NCBI RefSeq assembly: GCF_021246465.1
Contig: NZ_JAHRHK010000022.1
Span: 12,613-45,630 of the forward strand
Source of the DNA: Nocardioides sp. R-C-SC26
GTDB taxonomy: Bacteria; Actinomycetota; Actinomycetes; Propionibacteriales; Nocardioidaceae
Reading direction: 5' to 3'
DNA: 33,018 nt
Under the pieces are notes generated by a model. That model was not told the origin of the DNA. It was given only the letters and a program-made list of their open reading frames with translations, and did no database searches. Position 1 is the stretch's first letter, and each line of letters starts with the position of its first letter. The translations under genes and the position numbers were made by a program. Positions 13,654 through 22,169 of this stretch are shown here, in pieces.

Positions 13654-16026
13654 ATGGGTTTCCGGGCGCCACGCAAGGATGTCGACGAGTCCGACCTCGC
13701 AGTAGGTGCCGAGGCTCACGCTGCAGCCGGTCCGACGGCGGTCGCGGTCGCGATGGCACGTTCGATCGAGCAGATGGGACCGCTGCGCACCGCGCGCACC
13801 CTGCTCAGGCTCAACCAGGTCGACGGCTTCGACTGCATGGGCTGCGCGTGGCCGGATCCGGAGCCGGGGCACCGGCACACGGCAGAGTTCTGCGAGAACG
13901 GCGCCAAGGCTGTCGCGGAGGAGGCCACGTTGCGCCGGGTCGAGCCCGACTTCTTCGCCCGGCACTCCCTCGCCGAACTCGACACCAAGACCGACTACTG
14001 GCTGGGCCAGCAGGGTCGGATCACCCATCCGATGGTCAAGCGCGACGGTGCCACGCACTACGAGCCGATCTCGTGGGAAGACGCGTTCGCCCTGATCGGC
14101 TCGACCTTGCGGGAGCTCGCCAGTCCCGACGAGGCCGTGTTCTACACCTCGGGCAAGACCTCGAACGAGGCGGCGTTCGCCTACCAGCTGTTCGTGCGGG
14201 CTTTCGGCACCAACAACCTGCCCGACTGCTCGAACATGTGCCACGAGTCGACGTCGGTCGCCCTCGCCGAGACCATCGGCATCGGCAAGGGCTCGGTCAG
14301 CCTTGCCGACGTCGAGACGGCGCAGGTCATCGTCGTCGCCGGGCAGAACCCGGGCACGAACCACCCGCGGATGCTGTCGGCGCTGGAGAAGGCCAAGCGT
14401 GCGGGCGCCACGATCGTGGCCATCAATCCGCTGCGTGAACCCGGCCTGGTGCGCTTCAAGAATCCGCAGAAGGTGCGCGGTGTCGTCGGCTCCGGCACGG
14501 CCCTGGCCGACCTCTACCTGCAGGTCCGGCTCAACGGCGATCTCGCGCTCTTCCAGGGCCTCGCGGCCTACCTGCTGGAGCGCGGCGCGATCGATCGCGC
14601 CTTCATCGACGCCCACACCGTCGGGTACGACGCGTGGGCCGAGCACGTGCGCGCCGTCGACTGGGCCGAGATCGAGCGCGCCAGTGGCGTGAGCCGGGCC
14701 CAGATCGAGGAGTTCGGCGCGATCATCGCCGAGTCCAGCGCCACGGTGTACTGCTGGGCGATGGGCATCACCCAGCACCGCAACTCGGTCGCGATCATCA
14801 AGGAGATCGTCAACGTCGCGCTGATGCGAGGCGACATCGGCAAGCCCGGCGCGGGGCTGTGTCCGGTGCGCGGCCACTCCAACGTCCAGGGGGACCGCAC
14901 CATGGGCATCTGGGAACGCCCGAGCGAGGTCTTCCTCGACCGGCTCCAGGCGGAGTTCGGATTCGAGCCGCCGCGTGAACACGGCTTCGATGCCGTGGAG
15001 GCGGTCCGCGCTCTCGACGAGGGTCGCGCGCGATTCTTCTTCGGGATGGGCGGCAACTTCGTCTCCGCGATCAGCGACACCGAGGTGGCCGAGCGCGCGA
15101 TGCGGCGAGCCGATCTCACCGTGCACGTCTCCACCAAGCTCAACCGCTCGCACGTCGTCGCCGGACGCCAGGCGCTGATCCTCCCGGCGCTGGGGCGTAC
15201 CGAGAAGGACCTCACGGGCGGGCGGGAGCAGCGGGTGACCGTCGAGGACTCCATGAGCGCCGTGCATGCATCGAAGGGGCCACTCAAGCCCGCCTCGCCG
15301 CACCTGCGCTCCGAGGTCGACATCGTGTGCTCCATGGCCGAAGCCGCGATCGGCACCCGCCACGCCATCGACTGGGGTGGCTTCCGCGACGACTACACCG
15401 CGATCCGCCGTCACATCGGGCGCGTCGTGCCCGGCGCCGAGCGCTACGACGAGCTCGTCGACCAGCCGGGCGGCTTCGTGCTCCCCCACCCGCCCCGCGA
15501 TTCCCGCACGTTCGAGACCGCGGTCGGCAAGGCGGTGTTCAGCGTCAGTCCGCTCGAGGTGCTCGAGGTGCCCGAGGGGCGGCTCGTGCTGCAGACCATG
15601 CGCAGCCACGACCAGTTCAACACCACGATCTACGGTCTCGACGACCGCTACCGCGGCATCAAGAACGCCCGCCGTGTCGTGCTCGTCCATCCCGAGGACG
15701 TCGAGGCGCTCGGCTTCGCAGTGGGGGACATCGTCGACCTGATCAGTGAGTGGCACGACGGCTCGCAGCGGTGCGCGCCCGATTTTCGGATCGTGGCCTA
15801 CGAGCAGCCCCGAGGCTGCGCCGCGGCCTACTACCCCGAGACCAATCCCCTGGTGCCACTGGACTCCAAGGCCGAGGGCAGTAACACCCCGACGTCGAAG
15901 TCGGTGATCGTGCGCCTGGAGGCGGCAGCCGGGCGTCGCGCCGGCCTCCTGGCGGAGGCGGGCGCCGGTGCCGAGGACGGTGCCGACCGCGACAAGCGCC
16001 CGATCGCCAGCGCGCATCCGAGCTAG
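13654..16026 (+). CDS. Molybdopterin oxidoreductase, FdhF/YdeP-like alpha subunit
   Basis: The 790-residue protein belongs to the formate-dehydrogenase-like YdeP group of bis-MGD molybdoenzymes. It shows the paired cysteines CMGCAWPDPE (Cys61, Cys64), the molybdopterin-site motif NLPDCSNMCHESTSVALAETIG, GQNPGTNHPRML, the second cofactor region RGHSNVQGDRTMGI, and the C-terminal dinucleotide domain starting RSHDQFNTTIYGLDDRYRGI. Only one Cys pair is visible at the N-terminus, so the classic four-Cys 4Fe-4S site of formate dehydrogenases appears to be absent or altered. The substrate of this branch is uncertain; oxalate/formate-related or acid-stress roles have been proposed for relatives. The start has GGAGG only one base away, while AAAGAT stands 6 bases upstream, so leaderless initiation is possible. 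It is followed by pirin after 52 bases. Confidence 0.88.
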   Translation: MGFRAPRKDVDESDLAVGAEAHAAAGPTAVAVAMARSIEQMGPLRTARTLLRLNQVDGFDCMGCAWPDPEPGHRHTAEFCENGAKAVAEEATLRRVEPDFFARHSLAELDTKTDYWLGQQGRITHPMVKRDGATHYEPISWEDAFALIGSTLRELASPDEAVFYTSGKTSNEAAFAYQLFVRAFGTNNLPDCSNMCHESTSVALAETIGIGKGSVSLADVETAQVIVVAGQNPGTNHPRMLSALEKAKRAGATIVAINPLREPGLVRFKNPQKVRGVVGSGTALADLYLQVRLNGDLALFQGLAAYLLERGAIDRAFIDAHTVGYDAWAEHVRAVDWAEIERASGVSRAQIEEFGAIIAESSATVYCWAMGITQHRNSVAIIKEIVNVALMRGDIGKPGAGLCPVRGHSNVQGDRTMGIWERPSEVFLDRLQAEFGFEPPREHGFDAVEAVRALDEGRARFFFGMGGNFVSAISDTEVAERAMRRADLTVHVSTKLNRSHVVAGRQALILPALGRTEKDLTGGREQRVTVEDSMSAVHASKGPLKPASPHLRSEVDIVCSMAEAAIGTRHAIDWGGFRDDYTAIRRHIGRVVPGAERYDELVDQPGGFVLPHPPRDSRTFETAVGKAVFSVSPLEVLEVPEGRLVLQTMRSHDQFNTTIYGLDDRYRGIKNARRVVLVHPEDVEALGFAVGDIVDLISEWHDGSQRCAPDFRIVAYEQPRGCAAAYYPETNPLVPLDSKAEGSNTPTSKSVIVRLEAAAGRRAGLLAEAGAGAEDGADRDKRPIASAHPS

Positions 16027-16078
16027 CGCCGCGGCACCCGGCGGCCTGCCGTGCCCACCCGACCTCTGAGAGGAACCG

Positions 16079-17062
16079 ATGAGCAACCTGGACGACGAAC
16101 CCGCCGAGCTCACCTGCGCCGCCACGCCGCCGGTGGGCGTCGAGGTGCTGGGACCGCGCGAGGTGCCGCTCGGAGGCCCGCGGGCGATGACGGTCCGCCG
16201 CACCCTGCCCTCGCGAGAGCGGAGCCTGATCGGCGCCTGGTGCTTCGTCGACCACTACGGCCCGGACCCGGTCTCGGAGACCGGGGGGATGAAGGTCGCG
16301 CCCCATCCGCACACGGGGCTGGCGACGGTCAGCTGGTTGTTCACCGGCGAGATCGAGCACCGCGACAGCGCCGGGCACCACGCGATGGTGCGTCCGGGCG
16401 AGGTCAACTTGATGACCGCCGGCCGCGGCATCAGCCACAGCGAGGTATCGACCGCGGCGACGTCCACGTTGCACGGTGCCCAACTGTGGGTCGCTCTGCC
16501 CGACGACGCGCGTTTCTGCGATCCGGCCTTCGAGCACTACGCGCCGTCCGAGATCGCGCTCCCGGGCGGCACTGCCCGGGTCTTCCTCGGCTCGCTGCTC
16601 GGCCAGACCTCGCCCGTGGCCACCGCGACACCGCTGCTGGGTGCCGAACTGCTGCTCGACCCGGACGCACGGATCACCCTGGACGTCGACGACGCCTACG
16701 AGCACGGCGTCCTGGTCGACGCCGGAGCGGTCACCGTCGCCGGACACGACGCCACCCGTGCCGATCTGGTCTACCTCCCGCCGGGCTCGACGTCGCTCGA
16801 TCTCCATGCGGGCGCCGAGCCGGTGCGGCTGCTTCTGCTCGGCGGCCCTCCGTTCGGCGAGGCGATCGTGATGTGGTGGAACTTCATCGGTCGCACCCAC
16901 GAGGAAGTCGTCGACTTCCGCGAGCGCTGGCAGGCGCAGATCGACGGCGCGGGCCGCGAGGCCGTGCTGGGCGAGGGACACTTCGGCGTCCCGATCGGCG
17001 ACGGGCTGCCCCCGATCCCGGCGCCGACCATGCCGCAGGTGCGGCTGCGCGAACGTCGCTGA
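16079..17062 (+). CDS. Pirin family protein
   Basis: The 327-residue protein has the bicupin layout of pirins. The N-terminal cupin holds APHPHTGLATVSWLFTGEIEHRDSAGH, which includes the HPH metal ligands and the EHRDS region, then the family hallmark LMTAGRGISHSE (here NLMTAGRGISHSE). The C-terminal pirin_C domain ends with IVMWWNFIGRTHEEV, also typical. Pirins bind iron; some act as quercetin 2,3-dioxygenases and others as redox-sensing transcription cofactors. The GAGAGGA ribosome binding site lies just before the ATG. Position 52 bases after the molybdopterin oxidoreductase gene suggests co-transcription. Function beyond the family is not known. Confidence 0.93.
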   Translation: MSNLDDEPAELTCAATPPVGVEVLGPREVPLGGPRAMTVRRTLPSRERSLIGAWCFVDHYGPDPVSETGGMKVAPHPHTGLATVSWLFTGEIEHRDSAGHHAMVRPGEVNLMTAGRGISHSEVSTAATSTLHGAQLWVALPDDARFCDPAFEHYAPSEIALPGGTARVFLGSLLGQTSPVATATPLLGAELLLDPDARITLDVDDAYEHGVLVDAGAVTVAGHDATRADLVYLPPGSTSLDLHAGAEPVRLLLLGGPPFGEAIVMWWNFIGRTHEEVVDFRERWQAQIDGAGREAVLGEGHFGVPIGDGLPPIPAPTMPQVRLRERR

Positions 17063-17098
17063 CCGACGCCGCGGTCGAGGACCGGCACCGACCACCTC

Positions 17099-17120
17099 GG
17101 TGGTCGAGGAGGTCGCTCTG
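17099..17120 (+). repeat. GGTGGTCGAG-family repeat, truncated copy
   Basis: It starts GGTGGTCGAGGAGGTCGC like the long units but breaks off after CTCTGG. It sits 36 bases after the pirin stop. Confidence 0.65.
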
Positions 17121-17134
17121 GGGGTGTCGGTCCC

Positions 17135-17172
17135 GGTGGTCGAGGAGGTCGCTCTGCGACCGTCTCGAGACC
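17135..17172 (+). repeat. GGTGGTCGAG-family repeat, long form
   Basis: A complete unit with the GGTCGC-TCT-GCGACC hairpin, ending CGTCTCGAGACC. With the truncated copy it fills the spacer between pirin and tag. Confidence 0.8.
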
Positions 17173-17234
17173 TCGCGAGCCGGGAGACGGCCACTCGCTG
17201 CACAGGCCCCACGGAGCGATGCGAGGATCCGCCC

Positions 17235-17816
17235 ATGGGACCAGTCATCTGCGAGGACGGCGTCGCGCGCTGCCCGTGGGCCGGTGGTCCGGGCGTGATG
17301 CGCGACTACCACGACGTCGAGTGGGGGCGCGCGGTCCACGGCGAGTCCGCCTACCTCGAGCGGCTGACTCTGGAGGCCTTCCAGTCCGGGCTGTCATGGT
17401 CGACGATCCTGAACAAGCGCGCGGCGTTCCGCGAGGTCTTCTGCGGCTTCGACGCCGACGCGATCGCCGCCTTCACCGACGACGACCAGCGGCGGCTGAT
17501 GGCCGAGCCGCGCATCGTGCGCAACCGCGCCAAGATCGCCGCCGCGGTGACCAACGCCCGGGCCACGGTGGCGCTGCGTGACGACGTCGGCCTGGAACGG
17601 TTCGTCGGGTCCTTCGCGCCCGAGACCTCCCCCTCGCCGACCGACACCCAGGCGATGGCCACGACGTCGGCGGAGTCGCTCGCACTCTCCAAGGCCCTCA
17701 AGCGCCGAGGATTCGCGTTCGTCGGGCCCACCACGATGTACGCGCTGATGGAGGCGATCGGTCTCATCGACCCCCACCTGGTCGGCTGCCATCGGCGCGG
17801 CGGGGACGTCGCGTGA
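17235..17816 (+). CDS. tag: DNA-3-methyladenine glycosylase I
   Basis: Tag removes 3-methyladenine from alkylated DNA, starting base excision repair. The 193-residue product has the full family pattern: RCPWAGGPGVMRDYHDVEWG near the N-terminus, the helix LTLEAFQSGLSWSTILNKR, RIVRNRAKIAA, and the C-terminal zinc region with FAFVGPTTMYALMEAIGLI and HLVGCHRR. Zinc ligands in known Tag enzymes are an N-terminal Cys and His and a C-terminal His and Cys, all of which can be placed here. The ATG at 17235 follows a GAGGATCC stretch; the upstream extension runs through the repeats and is rejected. The stop overlaps the start of the LrgA-like gene (GTGA), so the two should be translationally coupled. 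Confidence 0.95.
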   Translation: MGPVICEDGVARCPWAGGPGVMRDYHDVEWGRAVHGESAYLERLTLEAFQSGLSWSTILNKRAAFREVFCGFDADAIAAFTDDDQRRLMAEPRIVRNRAKIAAAVTNARATVALRDDVGLERFVGSFAPETSPSPTDTQAMATTSAESLALSKALKRRGFAFVGPTTMYALMEAIGLIDPHLVGCHRRGGDVA

Positions 17817-18181
17817 TCACCGGACTCGTGTGGCTGGTGACCTGCCAGGCCGTCGGCGAGGTGCTGGTGCGCCTGCTCGACGTCGACGTGCCCGGGCCGG
17901 TCGTCGGGATGATCCTGCTGCTGGTGGTCCTGCGGTGGCACCGCGCCGACGACGACCATCCCGCCGTCCTCGCCGGGAGCCGGCTCCTGGAGCACCTTCA
18001 GCTGCTCTTCATCCCTGCCGGCGTCGGCATCGTCGCCTACGGGGCACTGCTGCGCGCTGACGCGGTCCCGATCGCGGTGTCGCTCCTCGTCTCCTGGCTG
18101 GTCGGCATCGTCGCGGTGGCGGCGATCTTCGGTGGGCTGCGACGTCGGCACGGCCGACGTCTCGCTCGCAGGCCCGCATGA
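17813..18181 (+). CDS. CidA/LrgA family membrane protein
   Basis: This 122-residue protein has about four membrane helices and the LrgA family motif VPGPVVGMILLLVVL, with a second helix pair around LEHLQLLFIPAGVGIVAYGALL. CidA/LrgA proteins pair with CidB/LrgB; they are described as holin-like regulators of murein hydrolase activity in staphylococci, and other LrgAB pairs transport small carboxylates such as pyruvate. Its GTG start overlaps the tag stop by four bases, and its stop overlaps the start of the LrgB-like gene (ATGA), so the three form one coupled operon. Confidence 0.9.
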   Translation: MITGLVWLVTCQAVGEVLVRLLDVDVPGPVVGMILLLVVLRWHRADDDHPAVLAGSRLLEHLQLLFIPAGVGIVAYGALLRADAVPIAVSLLVSWLVGIVAVAAIFGGLRRRHGRRLARRPA

Positions 18182-18885
18182 GCGACGTCGTGGAGTGGGC
18201 GCGAACCTCGCCCCTGGTGTTCATCGCGGCCACCCTGGCCGCTTACCAGGGGGGTTGCTGGCTGCGGACCCGCACCGGCGGTCATCCGCTCGCGCAGCCG
18301 GCCGTGATCGGGATCGTGGTCGTGGGCGCCCTGGTGGTGCTGGTCGACGTCGACTACGCCGCCTACCGCTCGGGGGTGGAGGTGATCGCGTTCTGGCTCG
18401 GCCCGGCGACGGTCGCGCTGGCGGTTCCGCTGCACCGGCATCTGCATCGACTGCAGGGTCTGGTGCTCCCGATGCTGCTCGCGCTCGTGGCGGGAGCGGC
18501 GGTGTCGATCACCACGGGCGTGCTGCTGGCGCGATGGCTGGGAGGATCCGACGTCATCGAGCGCACGGTGGCGCCCAAAGCAGCGACGACGCCCGTCGCC
18601 ATCGCGCTGGCCGACGACCTCGGTGGGATCGGCCCACTCGCCTCGGTCTTCGCGATCCTGGTGGGCATCCTCGGTGCGATCCTCGGACCCTGGCTCTTCC
18701 GGGCACTGCGGATCCGCGATCCCCGCACGCGCGGCCTGGCGATGGGAGCGGTCTCCCACGGCATCGGTACGAGTCGTCTGCTCCACGACGACGAGCAGGC
18801 AGGCGCCTTCGCCGGTCTCTCGATGGGGTTGACGGCGCTCGCGACGGCGTTGCTGCTCCCTCTCCTCGCGTTCCTGCTGTTCTGA
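18178..18885 (+). CDS. CidB/LrgB family membrane protein
   Basis: The 235-residue protein has about six or seven membrane helices. The LrgB signatures are present: AFWLGPATVALAVPLHRHL, APKAATTPVAIALADDLGGI, and RGLAMGAVSHGIGTSRLLHDDEQAGAFAGLSMGL. It is expected to work with the LrgA-like protein encoded immediately upstream, as a murein-hydrolase modulator or a carboxylate exporter/importer; the sequence cannot decide between these. The ATG overlaps the upstream stop. A 101-base spacer follows before the esterase gene, with no clear terminator. Confidence 0.92.
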   Translation: MSDVVEWARTSPLVFIAATLAAYQGGCWLRTRTGGHPLAQPAVIGIVVVGALVVLVDVDYAAYRSGVEVIAFWLGPATVALAVPLHRHLHRLQGLVLPMLLALVAGAAVSITTGVLLARWLGGSDVIERTVAPKAATTPVAIALADDLGGIGPLASVFAILVGILGAILGPWLFRALRIRDPRTRGLAMGAVSHGIGTSRLLHDDEQAGAFAGLSMGLTALATALLLPLLAFLLF

Positions 18886-18986
18886 GCGCACACGAGCCGC
18901 CGTGCGTAACCGCGGACACACCGTTCTCGTTGTCGCTGCGACCCGCGCTGCCGAACGCCGGGCCGACGCAGGGAGTGGTCATCGCA

Positions 18987-20054
18987 GTGGAACGTCCGAG
19001 GTCGACGGCGTGGATCGCCGCCCTGCTCGCCGGCATGATGACGGCCGCGATCGCTGTCGCGGCACCCGGCGCGGCGACGCCGAGCCCGCCGCGACCGGCC
19101 GCGGCGGGCACTGCTGCCGCGATCAAGGTCCTCGCCACGGAACGGGTCGACGCACGCACCACGACCTACACGGTCTCGACTCCGTCGCTGGAGATGTCCG
19201 CGAAGGTGCCGCTCAAGGTGCACGTCGTCCTGCCGAACGGATACGCCCGCCATCCCGATCGTCGCTACCCGGTGCTGTACGCCCTGCCGGGCACCAGCAA
19301 CAAGGCGGATGTGTGGCTCAACAACATCGACACCGCACGCCTGACGGCGGGCCGGCCGCTGATCGTGGTGATTCCCGACGGCACCTACGACGGTGACGGC
19401 GGCGGCTTCTACACCGACTGGGTGGACCAGACGACGAGCCGTGGCGTGGCAAACTGGGAAACCTTCCACACGCGCGAGCTGGTCGGGTGGGTCGATCGGC
19501 GGTTCCGCACCGTCGCGGACCGCTCCGGTCGGGCGATCGTGGGGATCTCCCAGGGCGGGTTCGGCTCGATGTCCTACGCCGCCCGTCACCCGGCCCGCTA
19601 CGGAGCGGTGGCGTCGTTCTCCGGAGCGGTCGACATCTACTACGGCGAACAGTGCCGGATCGGCGCCGCCCTGCTCATCGCCGGCATCATGACCGGGCTG
19701 AACCAGGTGCAGCCGTTCGCGCCGTTCGGCGACCCGGTGACGAACGCGGCGAACTGGCGGTCCCGCGATCCCGGCAGCATCGTCGGCCGCCTCAGCGACA
19801 CCCGGATCGACCTCTACACGGCCGCCGGACTCCCGGGCCGCACCGATCTCGTCGACCCGGCGGTGCCCGGCACGATGGCGATGGAGGCGCTGCTGCACCA
19901 CTCCAACCTGTGCTTCAAGAAGGCTGCGGACGCCGCCGGCGTGCGCTACTACTGGCACTCGCGACTGGTCGGCACGCACGCATGGCGGTATGGCACCCGG
20001 TCGTTGGCCGACTACCTGCCACGCCTGATGAACTTCTTCCGCAGCGGACGCTGA
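18987..20054 (+). CDS. Secreted esterase of the antigen 85 / esterase D-like family
   Basis: The 355-residue protein opens with a signal peptide (ERPRSTAWIAALLAGMMTAA, cleavage near AAPGAA). The alpha/beta hydrolase fold follows: YPVLYALPGTSNKADVW, LIVVIPDGTYDGDGGGFYTDW, the nucleophile elbow GISQGGFGS (Ser188), and a probable catalytic His331 in LVGTHAWRYG. This is the PF00756-type fold shared by antigen 85 mycolyltransferases and esterase D; without signs of mycolic acids here, a general secreted esterase is the safer call. Two GTG starts are possible (18975 and 18987); 18987 has GGGAG 11 bases upstream and gives a compact signal peptide. The long frame extending back into the lrgB-like gene is spurious. 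Confidence 0.86.
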   Translation: MERPRSTAWIAALLAGMMTAAIAVAAPGAATPSPPRPAAAGTAAAIKVLATERVDARTTTYTVSTPSLEMSAKVPLKVHVVLPNGYARHPDRRYPVLYALPGTSNKADVWLNNIDTARLTAGRPLIVVIPDGTYDGDGGGFYTDWVDQTTSRGVANWETFHTRELVGWVDRRFRTVADRSGRAIVGISQGGFGSMSYAARHPARYGAVASFSGAVDIYYGEQCRIGAALLIAGIMTGLNQVQPFAPFGDPVTNAANWRSRDPGSIVGRLSDTRIDLYTAAGLPGRTDLVDPAVPGTMAMEALLHHSNLCFKKAADAAGVRYYWHSRLVGTHAWRYGTRSLADYLPRLMNFFRSGR

Positions 20055-20112
20055 GGGCGCGCTGAACGGGGCGCGAGGGACCGCTTGATCGGTCTCGCCC
20101 TGAGCGCCGCCC

Positions 20113-20141
20113 TTGCCCAACGATCGGGGGATCCCTAGGTT
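20113..20141 (+). promoter_or_regulatory. Promoter of the leaderless amidase gene
   Basis: TTGCCC (20113-20118), a 17-base spacer and TAGGTT (20136-20141) lie 8 bases before the ATG at 20150. This is the clearest complete promoter among the leaderless genes in the window. Confidence 0.65.
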
Positions 20142-20149
20142 CGCCTGCC

Positions 20150-21559
20150 ATGACGCGAGTGACGGCCCGGCGCGACGACGCCCTGGGCGAGCACGATGCC
20201 GTAGGGCTGGTCGAGGCGATCCAGGCCGGTGAGGTCGCGATCCCCGAGGTCGTGGAAGCCGCGATCTCGCGGGTGGAGGAGGTGGACCCGGCGCTCGGCG
20301 CGATGGCGTACCGAGCCTTCGACGGCGCACGCCGCGAGGCGCGCACTCCGCGCGGTGGCTACTTCGCGGGTGTACCGACCGTGATCAAGGACAACGTCGA
20401 CGTCGCGGGCATGCCCACGCGCGAGGGCACCGACGCCTGGACGCCGTCCGCCGCCAAGCGCGACGGCGACTTCGCGCGGATGTACCGAGCCACCGGGCTG
20501 ATCCCGCTCGGGAAGAGCCAGCTGTCCGAGTACGGGTTCTCCGCCGCCGCCGAGCACCCGCGTCTCGGGCCCGTCCGGAGCCCGTGGCACACCGATCACA
20601 TCGCCGGCGCCTCGTCGGCCGGGGCGGCGGCCCTGGTGGCCTCGGGTGCTCTCCCGATCGCCCACGCCAACGACGGCGGTGGGTCGATCCGCATCCCCGC
20701 GTCGGTCAACGGGCTCGTCGGCCTCAAGCCGACGCGGGATCGGTTGGCCCAGGACCGGCTGCTGCGTCAGATGCCGGTGCGCATCATCTCCGACGGGGTC
20801 GTCACCCGCTCGGTGCGCGACACTGCCGCGTTCCTCCGCGAGGCCGAGAAGGTCTATCGCAACCTGCGGATGCCGCCGATCGGCGACATCACGCGACCCG
20901 GCAGACGCCGCCTGCGGATCGCCCTGAACACCTCGGGCATGGACGGCCAGGGCGCCGATGCCGACACGACCGCCCAGACCCACGCCGTCGCGTCGCTCCT
21001 GGAGGAGCTCGGGCACAGCGTGCGCGAGATCGATCCGCCGATCGCGGAGACCTTCCGCGACGACTTCCTCCTCTACTGGTCCTCGCTGGCTCTCGTCATG
21101 GTGCGTGCCGGACGACGGCTGCATGGGCGCACGTGGGACGCGAGCAGGCTCGACAACCTCACCCTGGGCCTGGCCCGTCACTCCACGCGGCGCCTCCACC
21201 TCCTGCCGGGCGCGGTCCGTCGACTGCGGCAGAGCTCGGAGCTCGCCGGTCGGCTGGCGCGCGAGGAGGGGATCGACGTGGTGCTGACGCCGACGCTCGC
21301 CCACGCCACGCCCGAGATCGGCTACCTCGACCCGACGCAGGACTACGACACGATCATCGAGCGCCTGATGGGGTGGGTGCGCTTCACGCCACTGCAGAAC
21401 GCGACCGGCGATCCGGCCATCTCGCTGCCGCTCGCGACGTCGGCGAACGGCCTTCCTCTGGGCATGATGTTCGCCGGTCAAGCAGGTCACGAGGCGATGT
21501 TGCTCGAGCTGGCCTACGAGTTGGAGGAGGCCCGACCGTTCGCTCGGTTGAGCTCCTGA
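20150..21559 (+). CDS. Amidase signature family amidohydrolase
   Basis: The 469-residue protein has the Ser-cisSer-Lys triad of the amidase signature family: VIKDNVDV (Lys80), [16 protein letters not shown] (cis-Ser156), and [11 protein letters not shown] (nucleophile Ser179). The C-terminal half has [16 protein letters not shown], which is also typical. These enzymes hydrolyse amides to acids and ammonia; the substrate is not readable, and it is not GatA by context because gatB and gatC are absent. The ATG follows a complete promoter with 8 bases between the -10 box and the start codon. The gene stands alone, before the tRNA-Thr promoter. Confidence 0.9.
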   Translation: MTRVTARRDDALGEHDAVGLVEAIQAGEVAIPEVVEAAISRVEEVDPALGAMAYRAFDGARREARTPRGGYFAGVPTVIKDNVDVAGMPTREGTDAWTPSAAKRDGDFARMYRATGLIPLGKSQLSEYGFSAAAEHPRLGPVRSPWHTDHIAGASSAGAAALVASGALPIAHANDGGGSIRIPASVNGLVGLKPTRDRLAQDRLLRQMPVRIISDGVVTRSVRDTAAFLREAEKVYRNLRMPPIGDITRPGRRRLRIALNTSGMDGQGADADTTAQTHAVASLLEELGHSVREIDPPIAETFRDDFLLYWSSLALVMVRAGRRLHGRTWDASRLDNLTLGLARHSTRRLHLLPGAVRRLRQSSELAGRLAREEGIDVVLTPTLAHATPEIGYLDPTQDYDTIIERLMGWVRFTPLQNATGDPAISLPLATSANGLPLGMMFAGQAGHEAMLLELAYELEEARPFARLSS

Positions 21560-21580
21560 AATCCCGCGCGGGGAACCGAT

Positions 21581-21609
21581 TTGGGGGAGCCCCGCGGCGT
21601 GTGTATCGT
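21581..21609 (+). promoter_or_regulatory. Promoter of the tRNA-Thr / tRNA-Met / rpmG unit
   Basis: TTGGGG (21581-21586), a 17-base spacer and TATCGT (21604-21609) precede the tRNA-Thr gene by 11 bases. Confidence 0.6.
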
Positions 21610-21620
21610 TCTCCGTCGTT

Positions 21621-21693
21621 GCCCCTTTAGCTCAGTCGGCAGAGCGTCTCCATGGTAAGGAGAAGGTCTACGGTTCGATTCCGTAAAGGGGCT
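21621..21693 (+). tRNA. thrT: tRNA-Thr (anticodon GGT)
   Basis: The 73-base gene folds into a cloverleaf. The acceptor stem is GCCCCTT with AAGGGGC, and the anticodon stem TCTCC/GGAGA carries loop ATGGTAA with anticodon GGT. The T stem is TACGG/CCGTA with TTCGATT loop. CCA is not encoded. Confidence 0.96.
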
Positions 21694-21730
21694 CTGGGTC
21701 AGAACCTCGCACGAGTAGTGACCTCACCCT

Positions 21731-21804
21731 GGCGGGGTAGCTCAGGTGGTTAGAGCACACGGCTCATAATCGTGGTGTCGCGGGTTCGAGTCCCGCCCCC
21801 GCTA
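21731..21804 (+). tRNA. metT: tRNA-Met (anticodon CAT, elongator type)
   Basis: The 74-base cloverleaf has acceptor GGCGGGG with CCCCGCT (first pair G-U), anticodon loop CTCATAA, and T arm GCGGG-TTCGAGT-CCCGC. The sequence matches the elongator tRNA-Met that follows tRNA-Thr in many actinobacteria. CCA is not encoded. Confidence 0.95.
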
Positions 21805-21847
21805 CAAGCCAGACGTAGCACCAGCAAACTTTTGAGAAGGACTTCCC

Positions 21848-22018
21848 GTGGCCAGCAAGAGCTCTGACGTTCGCCCCAAGATCACGCTCGCGTGCGTGGA
21901 CTGCAAGGAGCGGAACTACATCACGAAGAAGAACCGCCGCAACGACCCCGACCGGCTCGAGCTGGCGAAGTTCTGCCCCCGGTGCCGCACCCACAAGGCG
22001 CACCGCGAGACCCGCTGA
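21848..22018 (+). CDS. rpmG: 50S ribosomal protein L33
   Basis: L33 is a small protein of the large ribosomal subunit. The 56-residue frame begins [19 protein letters not shown] and has [23 protein letters not shown], so both zinc-type CxxC pairs are present; this is the Zn-ribbon (C+) form, normally replaced by a Cys-free paralog under zinc limitation. The GTG start has a strong GAGAAGGA ribosome binding site. It lies 43 bases after tRNA-Met with no separate promoter visible and is probably released by processing of a tRNA-Thr/tRNA-Met/rpmG transcript. The order is the same as in M. tuberculosis. Confidence 0.97.
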   Translation: MASKSSDVRPKITLACVDCKERNYITKKNRRNDPDRLELAKFCPRCRTHKAHRETR

Positions 22019-22038
22019 GGCCTCGACCCACTCATTCC

Positions 22039-22080
22039 GAACCCGCCGCGGACGCTCGTCGTCGCGGCGGGTTCGTGCAT
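22039..22080 (+). terminator. Rho-independent-like terminator after rpmG
   Basis: GAACCCGCCGC (22039-22049) and GCGGCGGGTTC (22064-22074) form a perfect 11-bp stem, followed by GTGCATTTC. It lies 20 bases past the rpmG stop and separates that unit from hadA. Confidence 0.8.
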
Positions 22081-22157
22081 TTCCCCCGTGGCACGCCGGG
22101 CGATGTCGGCCAGAACCGGGACGTCGCCCTCATCGACGGCCCGGTTCCGCGGACCAC

Positions 22158-22163
22158 TACGTT
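22158..22163 (+). promoter_or_regulatory. -10 box (TACGTT) for leaderless hadA
   Basis: TACGTT lies 6 bases before the ATG at 22170; no ribosome binding site is present. Confidence 0.6.
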
Positions 22164-22169
22164 GGGGTC

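Noticed and set aside
13594..16203. An 869-residue minus-strand frame opposite the molybdopterin oxidoreductase gene.
   Set aside because: It is an antisense shadow; the plus strand shows unmistakable family motifs.
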